Positions 1-6,331 of a DNA stretch of 9,504 nt are shown here, one piece after another. The position numbers and the translations under genes were made by a program. Position 1 is the stretch's first letter; the number at the start of each line of letters is the position of its first letter. The notes below the pieces were generated by a model. It worked only from the letters and a program-made list of their open reading frames with translations. It did no database searches and was not told the DNA's origin. The DNA is taken from positions 1 through 9,504 of the forward strand of contig JAHZIB010000030.1 in NCBI GenBank assembly GCA_019419955.1, in the 5' to 3' direction. This DNA comes from Clostridiales bacterium (lineage in GTDB: Bacteria; Bacillota; Clostridia; TANB77; CAG-508).

Positions 1-48
1 AAAATGAACCCTCCTTATTAAACTTTTTTGTCTAATAATTTGGGTTCA
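1..48 (-). promoter_or_regulatory. Ribosome binding site of a gene starting beyond the left edge, with flanking inverted repeat
   Basis: On the minus strand an AGGAGG Shine-Dalgarno (positions 10-15) lies 9 nt from the window edge, so a start codon should lie right at or just past the edge. It follows the relaxosome gene at 70-369, so the next gene is probably the relaxase (inference from gene order in mobilizable elements). A 7-bp perfect inverted repeat (TGAACCC at 5-11, GGGTTCA at 42-48) overlaps the last two bases of the Shine-Dalgarno and could fold in the mRNA to dampen translation of that gene. Confidence 0.6.
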
Positions 49-69
49 CTTCAAATATAGGCTCTTTTA

Positions 70-369
70 CTATTTGCTCTTAATTAAGTTATTAAGATTA
101 TCAATTTGATTTTGGAGATGTTCTTCTTCGTGAAAATATCCAAGATAATGAAGTTTGTTTTTCAATTTTGACAAGTCGCTTGCAATATTGAAAATACTAT
201 TTACTATAATCACTATATCAAATTCAAGTGGTTTATCATCGGTATAATCACGAATTAAATTTCTAATAAAGTCAGACTGTGATAGTCTGGCTTTATTAGA
301 TTTTTCTTCAAGCATTTTCTTTTCATATTCATTTAAAAACACATTTATTTTTATATTTCTTTTTCTCAT
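70..369 (-). CDS. MobC/NikA-like relaxosome accessory protein (ribbon-helix-helix)
   Basis: Small DNA-binding accessory protein expected to bind oriT and help the relaxase nick DNA during conjugative mobilization. The N-terminus MRKRNIKINVFLNEYE is the typical opening of mobilization proteins of this group: a beta strand of a ribbon-helix-helix fold, then helices (EKKMLEEKS, LSQSDFIRNLI). The C-terminal half (about residues 50-99) is helical and probably mediates dimer or relaxase contacts. I place the start at the ATG at 369 (99 aa) rather than the in-frame ATG at 381: the AGGAAGG Shine-Dalgarno (382-388) abuts the 381 codon with no spacing, whereas 369 is 12 nt away and matches the usual family N-terminus. 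It lies 107 bp downstream of the tnpV-like gene, with an inverted-repeat cluster between them, and is followed by a ribosome binding site for the next gene. Proteins of this kind often autoregulate, and the perfect palindrome at 401-416 is a plausible operator (inference). Confidence 0.75.
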   Translation of the reverse strand: MRKRNIKINVFLNEYEKKMLEEKSNKARLSQSDFIRNLIRDYTDDKPLEFDIVIIVNSIFNIASDLSKLKNKLHYLGYFHEEEHLQNQIDNLNNLIKSK

Positions 370-400
370 AATTAAAATCATCCTTCCTATAATTTAAGGG

Positions 401-416
401 TATGGGAATTCCCATA
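401..416. repeat. Perfect 16-bp palindrome upstream of the relaxosome gene
   Basis: TATGGGAATTCCCATA is its own reverse complement and sits 31 bp upstream of the chosen start of the ribbon-helix-helix gene, just before its Shine-Dalgarno. It is well placed as an operator for the dimeric product of that gene or as an oriT binding element. The function is inferred from position and symmetry only. Confidence 0.6.
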
Positions 417-419
417 ATA

Positions 420-477
420 GAATTTGTGTGGGAGCACAAATTCAGTGCTGGCTAGGACAAATATTTAAAAGTGTCCT
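420..477. other. Inverted-repeat cluster, candidate origin of transfer (oriT)
   Basis: Two perfect inverted repeats follow one another. The first is a 9-bp arm pair GAATTTGTG (420-428) / CACAAATTC (435-443) with a TGGGAG loop. The second is a 6-bp pair AGGACA (454-459) / TGTCCT (472-477) around an AT-rich 12-nt loop. An alternative 5-bp pair AGCAC/GTGCT (433-437, 445-449) overlaps the first. No reading frame covers most of this stretch. It sits between tnpV and the relaxosome/relaxase genes, where oriT is commonly found in small mobilizable elements. I cannot identify a nic site. Confidence 0.4.
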
Positions 478-1091
478 CACACATTTTGGGTATAGATAAG
501 TTCTTTTAAGATAATTTCTTCAGCACAATTTTTATAATTATTTGAGAGTCTTATCCACTCAATTTGATTAAGTTCTTTATTTTTTTCAGATAGTTTTTCA
601 TCTGATTTTTTGTAACTTTCCATTAAAATATTTAATCTATTTTCAGCTTCAATACTAACCGAAACAAGATAATTGATTAGTTCATTCTTCATTAAAAGTA
701 TAGTATAAAAAGTTTTGTCATATTCTTTCATATAGTTAAGTTTTAATCTTCCATATTTGTTAATTTGTTTTTCATTTTGTTCCTTAATAATTAAGTCTGG
801 TAATAAATAGTCACCAATTTTTATATAATTTATTCTCATTTTTTCATCTCTCCATCTCTCCATTTCTTTCTTTTTAATATTTTCGTAAAAATCTACTGAT
901 TTAGTTTTAGAATTATATTTAAAATAACCAACATCATTATTTCTATCAATTAGTTTTATAGTAAATCTATCTAGTAGATATAGACTTACACCATCAAGAT
1001 TAAATTGTTGTTTTAGATAGGTAAGAACTTTAAATTGTTTGATTGTATCGACTTGATTTTTTAAGATATTTTCTTGATTAAGTAATTTCAT
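477..1091 (-). CDS. tnpV: TnpV-family protein fused to a short unknown N-terminal domain
   Basis: The 204-aa product has two parts. Residues 85-204 match the TnpV family of Tn4451-type elements: YIKIGDYLLPDL near the start, NKYGRLKLNYMKEYD in the middle and the closing NCAEEIILKELIY. TnpV function is not established in general; it is a hallmark of these elements. Residues 1-79 are an unrecognised domain (LKNQVDTIKQFKVLTYLKQQF, then a predicted beta-rich part). The junction (residues 77-84) is coded by a perfect 8-bp tandem duplication at 845-863. With one copy, the first part would end at a TGA after residue 79, and Met85 (ATG at 839) would have a GGAGAG Shine-Dalgarno 8 nt upstream, giving a normal-length TnpV of 120 aa. 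So the ORF looks like two genes joined by a frameshifting duplication, and Met85 may still be used as an internal start. The ORF start at 1091 has GAGG 8 nt upstream. The last codon overlaps the inverted-repeat cluster. Confidence 0.75.
   Translation of the reverse strand: MKLLNQENILKNQVDTIKQFKVLTYLKQQFNLDGVSLYLLDRFTIKLIDRNNDVGYFKYNSKTKSVDFYENIKKKEMERWRDEKMRINYIKIGDYLLPDLIIKEQNEKQINKYGRLKLNYMKEYDKTFYTILLMKNELINYLVSVSIEAENRLNILMESYKKSDEKLSEKNKELNQIEWIRLSNNYKNCAEEIILKELIYTQNV
845..863 (-). repeat. 8-bp perfect tandem duplication inside the tnpV-like ORF
   Basis: On the minus strand the sequence reads ATGGAGAG twice, followed by ATG. Because 8 is not a multiple of 3, gain or loss of one unit switches between one fused 204-aa frame and two separate adjacent frames (79 aa and 120 aa). 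Confidence 0.85.
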
Positions 1092-1136
1092 TTATATATC
1101 CTCTTTCCTTTTTAATTTGCTACTCTAACATCTTTT

Positions 1137-1280
1137 TTAGGTACTAATAATAAAATATCTTTGAGGGTATTTTCTTCTATCATAAGGGCAACTAATAATA
1201 CCATTTACATATAAATGTTCTCTTGCATTTGTTATAAAATTTTTTAAAAATTCATTAGAATATTTATCGTTTTTCAAGTT
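1137..1280 (-). other. Residual open frame after the truncated recombinase (47 codons, no start)
   Basis: In the frame shifted relative to the recombinase fragment, a stop-to-stop open stretch overlaps its last codons and runs to a TAA at 1137. It has no start codon of its own. The translation (with segments such as FLKNFITNAREHLYVNG and CPYDRRKYPQRYF) looks protein-like, but I do not recognise it as a recombinase C-terminus. It may be the tail of another gene joined at the deletion point, or chance in AT-rich DNA. The rest of 1092-1136 is only the leader of the tnpV-like gene. Confidence 0.25.
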
Positions 1281-1587
1281 CTATTTTAACATCGTATTCT
1301 TCACAGTAATTAAGTAACCAAAAACCATCATAATTGTTTCTCGTAAGTCTATCCACTTTGATAGCAATTAGTTTATCAATCTTTTTGGATTTGATATCTG
1401 CAAGTAATCGTTGCATTTCTGGTCGCATTAAATCTTTGCCAGAATGACCTGCGTCATTATAGACATCTACAATATTATAATCATTCTTTTCACAATATTC
1501 TTTAATCATACGAAACTGTGAATCAATAGAATAACCATTATCTCTTTGGTCGTCTGTACTAACTCTTACATATACTGCACATCTCAT
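1264..1587 (-). pseudogene. Large serine recombinase (TnpX-like), N-terminal fragment
   Basis: Site-specific recombinase of the resolvase/invertase superfamily, expected to excise and insert the element. The 107 aa hold most of the catalytic domain: YVRVSTDDQ with the nucleophile Ser10, GYSIDSQ, the DAGHSGKDLMRPEMQRLL segment and the DRLTRNNYD motif with catalytic arginines. Large serine recombinases usually exceed 450 aa, with a recombinase domain, zinc ribbon and coiled coil. Here the frame stops at TAA right after KIELEKR, near where family members continue into the rest of the catalytic domain. Only 172 bp separate it from the next gene, so the missing part is deleted rather than frameshifted. 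The start ATG has a good Shine-Dalgarno (AGGGAG, 7 nt spacing). The fragment lacks the DNA-binding half and is unlikely to recombine DNA. Its position ahead of tnpV and the mobilization genes is as in Tn4451. Confidence 0.85.
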
Positions 1588-1624
1588 AAATCATCTCCCT
1601 CTCTTTTTAAGATTTGAGAGAATG

Positions 1625-1645
1625 TCCTCTCACTTGTTTCCTAAC
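1625..1645. repeat. Imperfect direct repeat, copy 1 (upstream of the recombinase)
   Basis: On the plus strand this reads TCCTCTCA, two variable bases, TGTTTCCT, then one variable base and AC. It matches the copy at 1748-1768 at 18 of 21 positions. The pair lies in the gene-free interval upstream of the recombinase, where Tn4451-type elements have their end, so these may be recombinase-binding or terminal sequences (inference). Confidence 0.45.
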
Positions 1646-1747
1646 TAAAACGCTAAAAAACAAGCCCTAAATGTGAAAAAGTTAAAAATTTACGCAATTT
1701 TTATATTCTTTCATAAGCTTACTAACTTAAATAAGAAAAAGCAGACA

Positions 1748-1768
1748 TCCTCTCATATGTTTCCTCAC
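1748..1768. repeat. Imperfect direct repeat, copy 2
   Basis: Second copy of the repeat at 1625-1645, spaced 123 bp apart start to start. The interval 1588-1788 has no gene. Apart from this repeat pair and a small inverted repeat next to copy 1 (TGAGAG/CTCTCA on the minus strand), I see no clear promoter or terminator in it. Confidence 0.45.
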
Positions 1769-1788
1769 AAAATTGAAGAAAGTAAAGT

Positions 1789-2073
1789 CTAAACTTTAAA
1801 TTTGTTTAAAGTTTGGATAATTTCTTTGAGATTATACTTTTGGTTATGTTCTTTAATATAGAAAGGTTTGTTAGAGATCTCATTTACTTGATATTCAAGT
1901 ATTGTAAGAGCAAAAGGATATGTAATTAAATATTCAGTAGGCTCTATAACTTGTAAATTAGTATGTAATAAATGTTTTATATTTCCTTTCTTAACTTTGT
2001 AAGTATAGTTTTTAATTACCTTCAATATTTCAGCATTTGGTTTTAATGTTTGCGTAGTTTTAAATTCCAACAT
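1789..2073 (-). CDS. Hypothetical protein, 94 aa
   Basis: I do not recognise this protein. It is basic, without signal peptide or membrane segment, and looks like a small mixed alpha/beta protein: an N-terminal part rich in Lys and Thr, a hydrophobic centre (EYLITYPFALTILEYQV) and a helical end (NLKEIIQTLNKFKV). The start is the ATG at 2073; an in-frame TTG at 2076 precedes it. A strong AGGAGG Shine-Dalgarno lies 9 nt upstream of the ATG, which supports real translation. It lies between the tRNA-Thr terminator and the recombinase fragment. It could be cargo of the mobilizable element or a host gene flanking it; the sequence does not decide. Confidence 0.6.
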   Translation of the reverse strand: MLEFKTTQTLKPNAEILKVIKNYTYKVKKGNIKHLLHTNLQVIEPTEYLITYPFALTILEYQVNEISNKPFYIKEHNQKYNLKEIIQTLNKFKV

Positions 2074-2120
2074 CAAAAAAGTCCTCCTTCCTAGAAAGAG
2101 AACTTTATATCTTTTATATA

Positions 2121-2157
2121 AAATAAAAACTCACGAACTTTAATTAATCCGTAAGTT
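2121..2157 (-). terminator. Rho-independent terminator after tRNA-Thr
   Basis: Minus-strand hairpin with arms AACTTACG (2150-2157) and CGTGAGTT (2128-2135), 8 bp including one T-G wobble, 14-nt loop, followed by TTTATTT. The wobble pairs only on the minus strand, which supports this direction. It begins 9 nt after the tRNA CCA end. Confidence 0.7.
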
Positions 2158-2166
2158 GTTTTCAAT

Positions 2167-2242
2167 TGGAGCCAATAAGCAGAATCGAACTGCTGACCTA
2201 CGGGTTACGAATCCGTTGCTCTACCAACTGAGCTATATTGGC
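2167..2242 (-). tRNA. tRNA-Thr (anticodon CGU)
   Basis: Decodes ACG. The 76-nt cloverleaf is visible: a perfect 7-bp acceptor stem GCCAATA/TATTGGC, a D arm beginning GCTCAGTTGG, the anticodon loop TTCGTAA with anticodon CGT, T arm AGCAG-TTCGATT-CTGCT, discriminator T and an encoded CCA (2167-2169). The last pair of the anticodon stem is an A-C mismatch (positions 31-39 of the tRNA). Its own terminator follows. No strong promoter is evident between it and the upstream hairpin at 2276-2308. tRNA 3' ends are common integration sites, but no second copy of this 3' end is present in the window. Confidence 0.95.
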
Positions 2243-2275
2243 ATTTTTTCATATAATCCTTCATTTTATTTCAAA

Positions 2276-2308
2276 GACAAAAAGCACTGTACAAAAGTAC
2301 TTTTTGCC
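2276..2308 (-). terminator. Terminator of the surface-protein operon
   Basis: Minus-strand hairpin with 12-bp arms (GGCAAAAAGTAC at 2297-2308 and GTGCTTTTTGTC at 2276-2287) and a 9-nt loop. Two wobble pairs fit only the minus strand. The T-run lies within the 3' arm, as in A-tract/T-tract terminators. It lies about 70 bp after the stop codon of the membrane protein. The intervening stretch has two copies of GCACTGA 16 bp apart and no gene. Confidence 0.55.
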
Positions 2309-2378
2309 TCCAAAACTATTATCATTAAATCTATTTATACTTTAAATAAAATATCAGTGCTTAATTTCAGTGCTCAAA

Positions 2379-4046
2379 TTAAAAATGTTTTCCTCTCTTC
2401 TTATTATTATCTTCGCCATCATCAAAATTTAGATTCTTAGCATCAATATCTGCTCCAAAATTCTCTTCTATAACGCTTTTTCTTTTTGTTTTAGCATCAT
2501 TATCATCAGAACTCATTTCAGCAGCTTTAGGCATTTCTTGTTTTGTGTCTATATTAGAATTCGAAAAACTATCGTCTAATCCACTTCTTTCACCTGTTCC
2601 ACTCAATTTATCCTTTTTATTATCTATATTATTCATCGATGTAAAACCGCCATAATATGGATCGTCATTATTATTATTGTGTCTACGTTTAATAATTACT
2701 ACAATAATTATAATAAGCAATATAATTGCACCAACGGCAATTCCACCATATAAGAACAAATCATTATTATCAATTCCAGCAATAATTTGTTCTTCTGCTG
2801 GGTCTGTTATATTTACTATAATTTGATATGTAGCTATTTCATTATTATCAGACTTGACAAGTATAGTAATAATATTTTCCCCCAATTTTAGTTCAGTATT
2901 TCCAACTATCTCTACCTCTGCATTTTCTATATTTGCTACTGCCTGAACATTCAAGCTAGTTACACTTGTGTCCGCTATATCTAAGATGTATTCATGAATG
3001 TCTGTACTAAATTCAGGATTTAAAGAATATCCTTCTATTTTTAACTCCGACAATCCTAGTGGATTTTCTTCACCTTTTGTTACATTAATACTATATGTTC
3101 TAACTGTTCCATCCTCAGCTGTTACAGTTATTTCTACAGTATTTTCTCCCATTAGTAGATTATCATTCCCTGTAATTTTTACTTTTGATGCATCATCTTC
3201 TGCCACAGCCTCAATATCTAATGATTCCACATCCGCTCCAACAGTTAAGCTGTATTCAGTCACATCACTACTAAAGTCTGGTGTAAGTTTATACTCGGCT
3301 ACTATTAATGATTTCAAAGCCTTATTATTTGATTCTTCTGGCTTCTCAGTTGTTAAGAAACTACTTTTTATATATGCTGTCTGACCATTATAACTAACCT
3401 TACTCCATCCATTGTCTCCTCTTCCAGTTCTAGTAATACTATCTCCTTTTTTAAGTGAACCAAGCAATGTACTGCTCGTGCTATAACTTGATCTAACATT
3501 TACGCTATCATTTGCATACACTGTTTCATTTACAGAACTAAATGTTGGCTTATCATCTTCTTTTTTCTTTGAACTACTACTTGTTGAAGAGTTTGAACCA
3601 TTGGCGCCACTACTTGAATTTCCGCTTGAGCTATTGCCTGAGTTACTTTGCGACGATTTAGATTTAACTGTAACAGTATCTGTCTTTGAAGAAAGTGATA
3701 CTGCCTCTCCCGTATTTGAATCTGAAACGTCATCAGGTATTACCGTAACCGTTGCGGTTCCTGCACTTTTGGTAGTTACTTTTATTGTAGTATCAGCAAC
3801 ACCATTATCCACCCAAACCGAGCTCACATTTACAGATACATTTGAACTATGTGATATATTAAATTTTCCTGTAAGTCCTTTTGCACTAATACTTATTGTA
3901 TATGATTTTCCAACTGTTGTAGAAGAAATCCCTGATGTTATGCTAAAACTTGCTGCACTTACACTTGGTATATTTCCTACTAAATATAAAACTGTAGAAA
4001 TTATAACTAAAAATACTATTTTCTTTAAATTCTTAATTTTATCCAT
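2379..4046 (-). CDS. Single-pass membrane surface protein with Ig-like, SH3b and two cadherin-like domains
   Basis: Predicted type I membrane protein (555 aa) that faces the cell wall. A signal peptide occupies about residues 1-31 (KNLKKIVFLVIISTVLYLVG, cleavage near SVSA-A). Then come an Ig-like beta-sandwich (about 32-130), a Ser/Gly/Asn linker (131-160), a bacterial SH3 domain (about 171-234, with VNVRSSYSTSS and the GWSKVSYNGQTAYI segment), and two cadherin-like beta-sandwich repeats (about 239-324 and 329-412). The repeats share the layout LKSLIV..YKLTPDFSSDVTEYSLTV / LSELKIEGYSLNPEFSTDIHEYIL. A membrane helix (about 430-453, ending KRRH) leads to a charged cytoplasmic tail of about 100 residues rich in Asp, Asn and Lys. 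The start is the ATG at 4046, with GAGAGG 7 nt upstream; an in-frame TTG at 4061 is less likely. It is 26 bp downstream of the glucosaminidase gene, hence the same operon. SH3b suggests peptidoglycan binding; the partner of the tail is unknown. Confidence 0.85.
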   Translation of the reverse strand: MDKIKNLKKIVFLVIISTVLYLVGNIPSVSAASFSITSGISSTTVGKSYTISISAKGLTGKFNISHSSNVSVNVSSVWVDNGVADTTIKVTTKSAGTATVTVIPDDVSDSNTGEAVSLSSKTDTVTVKSKSSQSNSGNSSSGNSSSGANGSNSSTSSSSKKKEDDKPTFSSVNETVYANDSVNVRSSYSTSSTLLGSLKKGDSITRTGRGDNGWSKVSYNGQTAYIKSSFLTTEKPEESNNKALKSLIVAEYKLTPDFSSDVTEYSLTVGADVESLDIEAVAEDDASKVKITGNDNLLMGENTVEITVTAEDGTVRTYSINVTKGEENPLGLSELKIEGYSLNPEFSTDIHEYILDIADTSVTSLNVQAVANIENAEVEIVGNTELKLGENIITILVKSDNNEIATYQIIVNITDPAEEQIIAGIDNNDLFLYGGIAVGAIILLIIIIVVIIKRRHNNNNDDPYYGGFTSMNNIDNKKDKLSGTGERSGLDDSFSNSNIDTKQEMPKAAEMSSDDNDAKTKRKSVIEENFGADIDAKNLNFDDGEDNNKKRGKHF

Positions 4047-4072
4047 ATTTTTTCCTCTCAAAAAACATTATC

Positions 4073-6253
4073 TTATATTGTAATTGTTCCTTTACCCATA
4101 ATATAATTTTTAATTTTTACATAATCAGATGATGTTACTTTGCCATCTTGATTAACATCTGCTGCTGATTTTGAAACACTACTTAATGAACCTTTTCCCA
4201 TAATGTAATTCTTAATTTTTACATAATCAGATGATGTTACTTTGCCATCCGAATTTACATCTCCTTTTTTTATTACTGTATACGCTGTTCCATTATATTT
4301 TATTGTAAAGCCTGTTCCTATATTACCTGAAGTCACGGTTTTACCACTCGTATTTTTTACTACTGCTCCTGAAGCCTTGTTTAATATATTACTTACTGTA
4401 ATATCAGGTTCACAGATTAAATTAGACCCCGTTGTTTTAAATCCATTTCCCTTTATTGAAGATGACCCTGTACCACTCACTGGTTCTATATAATTCTCGT
4501 CATCATCTCCTCTTGCAACATATCCAGTCTTTCCTGAATCAGTAACTACCTTATCCCATGTATATCCATTGGCAGTTGATACAGCTTTAGCAGTTCTTGT
4601 TAAATAATCTCCTTTATCTGCATAGCCTAAAATTGATGAATTTGTACCTGGGCTCTTTCTTATAGTCAAACCTCCATCGCAAACTACCTTGACAATATCT
4701 GAACCACTACTTGTAGAACCATTATCTGATACTTCTTCTAAATACCTTGCTACTATGTAACCCTGTGTTCCATCTGCTAAAATAATTCTTGACCAATCAT
4801 ATCCATCTACATTTTTATATTTTCCTTTTTCTATCAGCGTCACTCTTTGTCCTACAGTCAAAGTTGTTAAAACTGTTGTTCCTGAAGTACCTGGACCATT
4901 TCTTACATTTCCTGGTTCTATTGCAACTGCTGTAATATCACAATTTGTTATATCATCAATAAGTTTAATTCCTGATGATATAATATATCCCTTTGTACCA
5001 TTATCTAGAACAATTTTGTCCCAAATATATCCATTTTCTTTTTTGCTACCACGTTCTATTCTTAATACCTTAGCACCTTTCTTTAGAGTTGCAATTTTAG
5101 TAGAACTTTTACTTTTAGATTTATACACTGCAACTGAAGACGATGTCACTTGTATATTTTCTGTTACTATCGATTGAGTTCCTGGCATTGCACATTTTGT
5201 ACTAGGCATATTTTCAAACACTGGTATTACAAAGTTAAATGGCATATCAAGGTCACTATCTATATCTTTGTATGTCTTCATTATTGAACTACTCTCTGTT
5301 TTTGCTGCAGATACATTTTGTTGATACTGATGCCAGTATAAATCACCATCACTATCATCCACATCAAATTTTTGTAAATATAAAGTATTTTGGCCATATT
5401 GAATATACTCTTTTGCCAAAAATTTAGCTCCACCTTTTATTGATTTTTCAGGATCTGTCCACCCCTGTTTTTTAGCATATGAAAGAGCATTTTTTATAAT
5501 AGCTGAACTACTACTTCCAGAAGCATTAACATTTAGAAAATTATAATATCCTTTATATCCAGAATATGTACCAGTCGCTGTGGCAGAAGCTTTACTTCCT
5601 GTTCCCTGCTCTTGCCTTATTCTTGAAGCTAAATGATATGGACTTATTCCAGCTTCTTCTGCAGCATCCATTATTACTTCTGCATATGTTTTGTTTATTG
5701 TCTTCTTTCCTCCACTTGTTGTTGTATATGTAATCTTACTTGTTAATAAATAATCACATCCATCTAATATTTTCTTAATTCCATCTATTGTATACTTCCC
5801 ATCTACCCATTTTAAATTTTCAAATTGGAAAATATAGTCTTCGTATAAAGAATTTCTTGGATCCATGTAATATGAAACTGTTGCTGCCGAAGCACATCTC
5901 CAACTTCCATTATCATAAGGTTTATCTCCACAAACAGAACATACCCACTCTCCAGACTTACCTTGAATTAAATTTCTACCATGTGTTGCAGTAGTTTCAT
6001 TTTTTATTACCGTATCCCAATTAAGTCCCGTATATAAAATTGTGAAAGTCCAATTTGGATGCTCTTCCATAAGATCATCCAATAAAGCTGAATAACCAGG
6101 ATAATCATCCAACATGCTACTCCCTTTTTTATAATCCTTTGTATTTTGTGCTTTTGCCTGTGAATCTCTTGGTAGAAATATTATTAAAAATATTCCCATT
6201 AATAGAGTTATAATTAATAATATGCTAGTACATTTTATAAATTTACTATCCAT
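4073..6253 (-). CDS. Secreted cell-wall hydrolase: glucosaminidase (GH73-like) with three SH3b modules and a dockerin-like end
   Basis: Predicted endo-beta-N-acetylglucosaminidase that cuts peptidoglycan glycan strands outside the cell (726 aa). A signal peptide or anchor helix is at about residues 8-28 (CTSILLIITLLMG). Next is the N-terminal part typical of clostridial members (YPGYSALLDDLMEEHPNWTF, YYMDPRNSLYED, IFQFENL), with a CxxC and a third Cys (105, 108, 120). The catalytic segment has SPYHLASRIRQEQG with the likely acid Glu215, then ATATGTYSGYKGYYNFLNV. Three SH3b modules follow (about 364-432, 438-506, 519-583), then a pre-dockerin-like module (603-663). The end is a pair of calcium-loop repeats (DVNSDGKVTSSD and DVNQDGKVTSSD, 664-726) as in type I dockerins. 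I choose the ATG at 6253 (MDSKF), 12 nt after AGGAGG. Upstream in-frame codons (ATG 6274, TTG 6289) lie only about 20 and 7 nt from the predicted transcription start and lack a ribosome binding site. It is first in an operon with the membrane protein. Confidence 0.88.
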   Translation of the reverse strand: MDSKFIKCTSILLIITLLMGIFLIIFLPRDSQAKAQNTKDYKKGSSMLDDYPGYSALLDDLMEEHPNWTFTILYTGLNWDTVIKNETTATHGRNLIQGKSGEWVCSVCGDKPYDNGSWRCASAATVSYYMDPRNSLYEDYIFQFENLKWVDGKYTIDGIKKILDGCDYLLTSKITYTTTSGGKKTINKTYAEVIMDAAEEAGISPYHLASRIRQEQGTGSKASATATGTYSGYKGYYNFLNVNASGSSSSAIIKNALSYAKKQGWTDPEKSIKGGAKFLAKEYIQYGQNTLYLQKFDVDDSDGDLYWHQYQQNVSAAKTESSSIMKTYKDIDSDLDMPFNFVIPVFENMPSTKCAMPGTQSIVTENIQVTSSSVAVYKSKSKSSTKIATLKKGAKVLRIERGSKKENGYIWDKIVLDNGTKGYIISSGIKLIDDITNCDITAVAIEPGNVRNGPGTSGTTVLTTLTVGQRVTLIEKGKYKNVDGYDWSRIILADGTQGYIVARYLEEVSDNGSTSSGSDIVKVVCDGGLTIRKSPGTNSSILGYADKGDYLTRTAKAVSTANGYTWDKVVTDSGKTGYVARGDDDENYIEPVSGTGSSSIKGNGFKTTGSNLICEPDITVSNILNKASGAVVKNTSGKTVTSGNIGTGFTIKYNGTAYTVIKKGDVNSDGKVTSSDYVKIKNYIMGKGSLSSVSKSAADVNQDGKVTSSDYVKIKNYIMGKGTITI
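4091..4249 (-). repeat. Near-identical 57-bp duplication coding the two dockerin-like repeats
   Basis: The segments 4091-4147 and 4193-4249 match at 54 of 57 bases, offset by 102 bp (34 codons). They code the GKVTSSDYVKIKNYIMGKG part of each calcium-binding repeat. The three differences are all silent (for example ATA/ATG contexts do not change the protein), so the duplication is recent or kept uniform by gene conversion. Confidence 0.85.
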
Positions 6254-6302
6254 ATTTACCACTTGCCTCCTCATTCGTTTTCTCGACAAATTTCTCGTTT
6301 AA

Positions 6303-6331
6303 AGTATATCATTAAATTTTTTTACAGTCAA
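6303..6331 (-). promoter_or_regulatory. Strong sigma-A-type promoter for the surface-protein operon
   Basis: Minus strand: -35 TTGACT (6326-6331), exactly 17 bp spacer, -10 TATACT (6303-6308), preceded by TG one base before the -10 (extended -10). Transcription should start near 6296, giving a leader of about 43 nt with AGGAGG before the ATG at 6253. Confidence 0.85.

Noticed and set aside
2351..2381. Two copies of GCACTGA just after the membrane protein stop as a terminator
   Set aside because: They are direct repeats, not inverted, and form no stem; the hairpin at 2276-2308 is a better terminator.
2156..2440. Plus-strand frame of 94 codons across the tRNA
   Set aside because: It runs through the antisense of tRNA-Thr and the operon terminator, so it cannot be a normal gene.
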